Of a stretch of 64,000 nucleotides of DNA, positions 60,044-64,000 are shown in pieces (positions within the stretch are counted from its first letter, which is position 1; each line of letters opens with the position of its first letter). Source of the stretch: NCEH01 sp043195125 (GTDB lineage Bacteria; Pseudomonadota; Alphaproteobacteria; Rhizobiales; Xanthobacteraceae); the NCBI RefSeq assembly GCF_043195125.1, contig NZ_JBAFWR010000001.1; one strand, written 5' to 3'. Under the pieces are notes generated by a model. That model saw nothing but the letters and a program-made list of their open reading frames with translations, had not been told where the DNA came from and searched no databases. Made by a program: the position numbers and the translations under genes.

Positions 60044-62434
60044 ATGAACGCCAACAGCTTCGACACCAGCAAGGTGACGCCACTCGGCGCGCCGGTCCGC
60101 CGCAAGGAAGACCGCCGCTTCATCACGGGCAAGGGTCGCTATACCGACGACCTCTCCCGGCCCGGTCAGGCCCACGCTTATTTCCTGCGCTCGCCTTATG
60201 CCCACGCTTTGATCCGTGGCATCGACACCTCTGCAGCCGCCAAGATGCCGGGCGTGGTCGCCATCCTTACCGGGCAGGATTTGGCGCATGACGGCATTCG
60301 CGGGCTCATCTGCGGCTGGATGATTCATTCCAAGGACGGCTCGCCCATGAAGGCGGGTCACCACCCCGCGCTCGCAAAGGACAAGGTGCGCTATGTGGGC
60401 GACCATATAGCGGTGGTGATCGGCGAGACGCTGAATGCCGCCAAGGATGCCGCCGCCGCGATCGAGGTGGATTACGAAGTGCTTCCTGCTGCAGCCGACC
60501 TTGGGGCGGCGCGGGCGCCCGGCGCGGCGCAGATCCACGACGACGCGCCCGGCAACACGGTGTTCGAATGGGAATTGGGCGACAAGGCCGCCACCGAGGC
60601 GGCCTTCGCCCGCGCCGCTCATGTGACCAAGATCGACCTCGTCAACAACCGCCTCGCCCCCAACCCCATGGAACCGCGCGCGGCCATCGGCGAATATGAT
60701 GCGGGCGATGAAGCCTACACGCTGTGGACCACCAGCCAGAACCCGCACGTGGCGCGCCTGGTGCTTTCAGCATTCGTCGGCCTCGCCCCGGAAAACAAGC
60801 TCCGCGTGATCGCGCCGGATGTCGGCGGCGGCTTTGGTTCCAAGATCTTTATCTATGCGGAGGAGACCGTCTGCGCCTGGGCGTCCAAGCGGGTGGGCCG
60901 CCCCGTGAAATGGACGTGCGATCGCTCGGAGGCGTTTCTGTGCGACGCCCATGGGCGAGATCATGTCACCCATGGTGAACTGGCCATGGACGGGCAGGGC
61001 AAGATCATCGGCTTCCGGGTGAAGACGGTAGCGAACATGGGGGCCTATCTCTCCACTTTCGCTTCCTGCGTGCCGACCTATCTCTACGCGACGCTGCTGT
61101 CCGGCCAATACGATATCCCCGCCATCTATTGCGAGGTCGACGCGGTCTATACCAACACGGCGCCGGTGGATGCCTATCGCGGTGCCGGCCGGCCGGAAGC
61201 GACGTTCCTGGTGGAGCGTATCGTGGAGAAGGCGGCGCGTGAGATCGGGCAGGATTCGGCTGAGTTCCGGCGGCGCAATTTCATCACCAGCTTCCCGCAT
61301 CAGACGCCGGTGATCCTTTCTTATGACATCGGGGGCTATGCGGCCTCGCTCGATAAGGCGCTGGAGCTTGCGGACTATGCCAATTTCCCGGCCCGCAAGG
61401 CGGAAGCCGCCCGGCGCGGCAAGCTGCGTGGCATCGGGCTTTCCAATTATATCGAAGCCTGCGGCATCGCTCCTTCTGCGGCCGTGGGCTCGCTGGGTGC
61501 GGGCGTGGGCCTGTGGGAAAGCGCCGAGGTGCGTGTGAATCCCACCGGGAATGTGGAGGTGCTCACGGGCTCCCATAGCCATGGCCAAGGCCATGAAACT
61601 ACCTTTGCTCAGCTGGTTTCCGCTCGCCTCGGCATTCCCATCGACCAAGTGACCATCGTCCACGGCGACACCGACAAGGTGCAGTTCGGCATGGGCACTT
61701 ACGGGTCGCGCTCCGGCGCAGTGGGCATGTCCGCCATCTCCAAGGCCCTGGACAAGGTTGAGGCCAAGGCGAAGAAGATCGCGGCCCATATCCTGGAGGC
61801 CTCGGAAGGCGACATCGAGTTCAAGGATGGCCATTTCAACGTCAGCGGCACCGACCGTTCGCTCGCGTTTGCCGCGGTGGCGCTGAACGCTTATGTCGCG
61901 CACAAATTCCCGACGTCCGAGATCGAGCCGGGGTTGAAGGAAGGGGCGTTCTACGACCCTGTCAATTTCACCTTCCCGGCCGGCTGCCACATTTGCGAAC
62001 TGGAGGTGGATCCGGAGACGGGCACCACGGAGATCGTCAAATGGGTTGCGGTGGACGATTTCGGCTCGATCATCAATCCGATGATCGTGGAAGGGCAGGT
62101 CCACGGCGGTATCGCCCAGGGCGTCGGTCAGGCGCTGCTCGAAGGGGTGCGCTATGATGCCGATGGGCAACTCGTGACCGGCTCCTTTATGGACTACACC
62201 ATGCCACGTGCCGGCGATCTGCCCTCGTTCGTTGTCGGTATGACCGAGACCCGTTGCCCTTCCAATCCGCTCGGTATGAAGGGCTGTGGGGAAGCGGGCG
62301 CCATCGCCGCGCCCCCGGCCGTCATCAATGCTTTGACGGACGCGCTGGGCACGGAGGATATACCCATGCCGGCCACCCCGGCGACGCTATGGAAGATCGC
62401 ACAAGGCCAGACCGCCCGCCGCGCGGCCGAGTGA
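60044..62434 (+). CDS. coxL: CO-dehydrogenase-like molybdenum hydroxylase, large subunit (form II type)
   Basis: The 796-residue subunit binds the molybdenum cofactor. It has the aldehyde oxidase/xanthine dehydrogenase start GAPVRRKEDRRFITGKGRYTDD, GGGFGSK near 265 and the C-terminal catalytic glutamate E750 in KGCGEAGAIAAP. The active-site loop reads AYRGAGR at 377-383. That is the form II motif; true form I CO dehydrogenases have AYRCSFR with a copper-binding cysteine. CO oxidation is therefore not shown, and another purine, aldehyde or aromatic substrate is possible. Confidence 0.9.
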   Translation: MNANSFDTSKVTPLGAPVRRKEDRRFITGKGRYTDDLSRPGQAHAYFLRSPYAHALIRGIDTSAAAKMPGVVAILTGQDLAHDGIRGLICGWMIHSKDGSPMKAGHHPALAKDKVRYVGDHIAVVIGETLNAAKDAAAAIEVDYEVLPAAADLGAARAPGAAQIHDDAPGNTVFEWELGDKAATEAAFARAAHVTKIDLVNNRLAPNPMEPRAAIGEYDAGDEAYTLWTTSQNPHVARLVLSAFVGLAPENKLRVIAPDVGGGFGSKIFIYAEETVCAWASKRVGRPVKWTCDRSEAFLCDAHGRDHVTHGELAMDGQGKIIGFRVKTVANMGAYLSTFASCVPTYLYATLLSGQYDIPAIYCEVDAVYTNTAPVDAYRGAGRPEATFLVERIVEKAAREIGQDSAEFRRRNFITSFPHQTPVILSYDIGGYAASLDKALELADYANFPARKAEAARRGKLRGIGLSNYIEACGIAPSAAVGSLGAGVGLWESAEVRVNPTGNVEVLTGSHSHGQGHETTFAQLVSARLGIPIDQVTIVHGDTDKVQFGMGTYGSRSGAVGMSAISKALDKVEAKAKKIAAHILEASEGDIEFKDGHFNVSGTDRSLAFAAVALNAYVAHKFPTSEIEPGLKEGAFYDPVNFTFPAGCHICELEVDPETGTTEIVKWVAVDDFGSIINPMIVEGQVHGGIAQGVGQALLEGVRYDADGQLVTGSFMDYTMPRAGDLPSFVVGMTETRCPSNPLGMKGCGEAGAIAAPPAVINALTDALGTEDIPMPATPATLWKIAQGQTARRAAE

Positions 62435-62446
62435 GGGAGACGCATC

Positions 62447-63247
62447 ATGTACGCGTTCGATTATCAGCGCCCCACCGGCCTCGATGAAGCGCTGGCAGCT
62501 CTGCGAGCAGGAGAGGATGTGAAGCTGCTGGCCGGTGGGCAGACCCTTCTGCCGACTCTCAAGCAGCGGCTTGCTCAACCCACCGTCCTGGTGGACCTCG
62601 CGGCGATTCCGGAACTCAGCCGCATCGAGCACAGCCAATATTTCCTGACCATCGGCGCCATGACCCGTCATGCAGAAGTGGCCGCCTCGTCCGTGGTGGC
62701 CGACGCGATTCCCGCACTGGGGGATTTGGCCGGCCTTATCGGCGACCCGGCCGTGCGAAACCGTGGGACCATCGGAGGATCCATCGCGAACAACGATCCG
62801 ACCGCGGACTATCCTGCTGCGTGCCTCGCGCTCGGCGCCACCATCATCACCAATGTGCGCCGCATCGCGGCCGATGACTTCTTCACCGGCTTGTTTGAGA
62901 CCGCACTGGCAGAGGATGAAGTGATCCTGGCGGTGGAGTTTCCCGTCGGGGCCCGCGCGGCCTACCGCAAGTTCCGCAACCCCGCTTCGCGCTATGCCAT
63001 GGCCGGCGTGTTCGTGGCGGAGCGCGGCGGGGAGGTGCGCGTGGCGGTGACCGGAGCCGGGCAGGGCGGCGTGTTCCGATGGAGCGATGCCGAGGCCGCC
63101 CTCGCAGCGGATTTTTCCCCTGCTGCAGTGGATGCGCTGACGCTCGATCCTTCCGACGTCATGGCGGACCTGCACGGCAGTGCCGAGTATCGCGCTCAAC
63201 TCGTGAAAGTCATGGCGAAGCGGGCGGTAGCGGCTATCGTCGGCTAA
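62447..63247 (+). CDS. coxM: CO-dehydrogenase-like molybdenum hydroxylase, FAD medium subunit
   Basis: The 266-residue subunit binds FAD and reduces the electron acceptor. FAD contacts are AGGQTLLPTLKQRL at about 29-42 and the TIGGS motif at 108-112 in DPAVRNRGTIGGSIANNDPTADYPAA. The family C-terminal domain follows. It starts 12 bases after the large subunit. No coxD/E/F/G-type maturation genes follow within the window. Confidence 0.9.
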   Translation: MYAFDYQRPTGLDEALAALRAGEDVKLLAGGQTLLPTLKQRLAQPTVLVDLAAIPELSRIEHSQYFLTIGAMTRHAEVAASSVVADAIPALGDLAGLIGDPAVRNRGTIGGSIANNDPTADYPAACLALGATIITNVRRIAADDFFTGLFETALAEDEVILAVEFPVGARAAYRKFRNPASRYAMAGVFVAERGGEVRVAVTGAGQGGVFRWSDAEAALAADFSPAAVDALTLDPSDVMADLHGSAEYRAQLVKVMAKRAVAAIVG

Positions 63248-63405
63248 GATGGCGGCGGTCCCGGTGCGCTACACCGGGACTTCCACCGGCTTTGCTTCTG
63301 TAGGATGCTGCCGCACAAAGGAGACGGGCCGGTTATGTCTTCCGCCCATCCCCATTGCATGAGCGATGGTCCCGGAAGTGACCTGTGCCGGATTGGCTGA
63401 TCCCG

Positions 63406-64000
63406 ATGAGAACTCTGCCTGCATCGCGGATCGACGCTCTCACCGACGGCATATTCGCCTTCGCCATGACCTTGCTGGTGCTGGAGCTCCGTTTGCCGGA
63501 CGGCCTGCCGATCAGCAGTGCGGCGGACCTAGTGGCGCATCTGCGCACCCTTGGATCGGAATATGTCACTTATATCATCAGCTTCTTCGTGCTTGCCGCG
63601 TTATGGCGCGGCAACATCAGCCTGCGCCACAGGGGCGAGGAACTGTCCCGTCTGTGCGGGCGAATTTGGCTGCTCTATCTCTTCTTCATCACCAGCGTGC
63701 CGTTTTCGTCCAGCGTTGTTGGCCATTACGGCCAGTTCGCTCCAGCGGTATGGCTCTATGCCGCAAACATGGTGATCCTTGGTGCGCTCTCCATGCTTCT
63801 GCTGCAGCTGGACATGCCCCGGGCCAGGAAGGGTGAGGCACGCGCGGCGCAGGCACGGCTGCTCTTGTTCAGCGCCGCGGCGGCGGTCTCCGTGCTCTTC
63901 AGTTTGATAGAACCCCGTTATGCCATGTATGCCTATTTGCTGAACGGGCTCTCCCGTTTCCTGCCCGCCGCCTCCGAGGATCCTGCTGCGCCGCCCGCCG
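63406..64000 (+). CDS. TMEM175/DUF1211-family potassium channel protein (partial, runs off window)
   Basis: The frame opens at an ATG giving MRTLPASRIDALTDGIFAFAMTLLVLEL and stays open to the window end, so the stop is missing. RxxALTDGIFAFAMTLLVLEL is the TMEM175 signature in the first helix, where the hydrophobic filter lies. Further hydrophobic segments are LGSEYVTYIISFFVLAALW, IWLLYLFFITSVPFSSSVV and LYAANMVILGALSMLLL, then another near AAVSVLFSL. Bacterial members are potassium-selective channels. At least 198 residues are visible. Confidence 0.85.
   Translation, partial: MRTLPASRIDALTDGIFAFAMTLLVLELRLPDGLPISSAADLVAHLRTLGSEYVTYIISFFVLAALWRGNISLRHRGEELSRLCGRIWLLYLFFITSVPFSSSVVGHYGQFAPAVWLYAANMVILGALSMLLLQLDMPRARKGEARAAQARLLLFSAAAAVSVLFSLIEPRYAMYAYLLNGLSRFLPAASEDPAAPPA

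Noticed and set aside
60044..62434. Form I aerobic CO dehydrogenase
   Set aside because: The active-site loop is AYRGAGR, lacking the copper-binding cysteine of AYRCSFR, and the gene order is S-L-M rather than M-S-L.

Overview
The window is a GC-rich bacterial chromosome segment with no phage, insertion sequence, CRISPR array, rRNA or tRNA gene that I could recognise. The gene families and their order point to an alphaproteobacterium of the Hyphomicrobiales, and something like Xanthobacter or Azorhizobium fits best. This is inferred from several things: the alphaproteobacterial/plant-type GshA, the coxBA-ctaB-small membrane protein-ctaG-coxC-DUF983-surf1 locus, a liv operon carrying a DUF6867 gene, IalB and OpgGH proteins, a form II CO-dehydrogenase-like operon, and a Shethna FeSII-type ferredoxin behind a sigma-54 promoter. 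The species itself cannot be read from the sequence.

Layout. 0-5 kb: rpoZ faces rimO, followed by an exbB-exbD-tonB energy-transduction operon. 5-11 kb: a compact housekeeping run glyA-nrdR-ribD-ribE-ribH-nusB-thiL. 11-15 kb: opgG-opgH for periplasmic glucans. 15-18 kb: a Spy/CpxP-like periplasmic protein divergent from an OmpR-type regulator and its histidine kinase. 18-21 kb: an MHS-type carboxylate transporter, ohr, and a secreted protein of unknown function. 21-22.3 kb: a lower-GC two-gene unit, FeSII-like ferredoxin plus a ferritin-like protein. 22.3-32.3 kb: a fatty-acid island with SCP2 protein, acyl-CoA dehydrogenase, FadN-like bifunctional enzyme, thiolase, MerR regulator, FadL-type porin and acyl-CoA ligase. 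32-42.9 kb: mostly single genes, namely AI-2E-family permease, gshA, EamA transporter, LysR regulator, DUF1127 protein, DUF937-like protein, MATE exporter, Kef-type antiporter and an IalB-like protein. 43.3-50.2 kb: the aa3 cytochrome c oxidase locus with its assembly factors. 50.2-53.3 kb: DUF2569-like protein, P1 peptidase, ccdA and a glutathione S-transferase. 53.4-59.1 kb: a complete branched-chain amino acid ABC transporter operon. 59.4-63.2 kb: a coxS-coxL-coxM-like molybdenum hydroxylase operon. The last gene, TMEM175-like, runs off the window end.

The parts that deserve most attention are regulatory. A textbook -24/-12 promoter precedes the FeSII/ferritin-like pair, which suggests oxygen protection of nitrogenase encoded away from a nif cluster. 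An FNR/FixK-type box lies 100 bases upstream of coxB. Two perfect palindromes lie between the liv operon and the CO-dehydrogenase-like operon. Shared short elements occur in the control regions of the fatty-acid genes. Together the genes describe an aerobic, metabolically versatile organism that tunes respiration to oxygen, oxidises fatty acids and probably fixes nitrogen.
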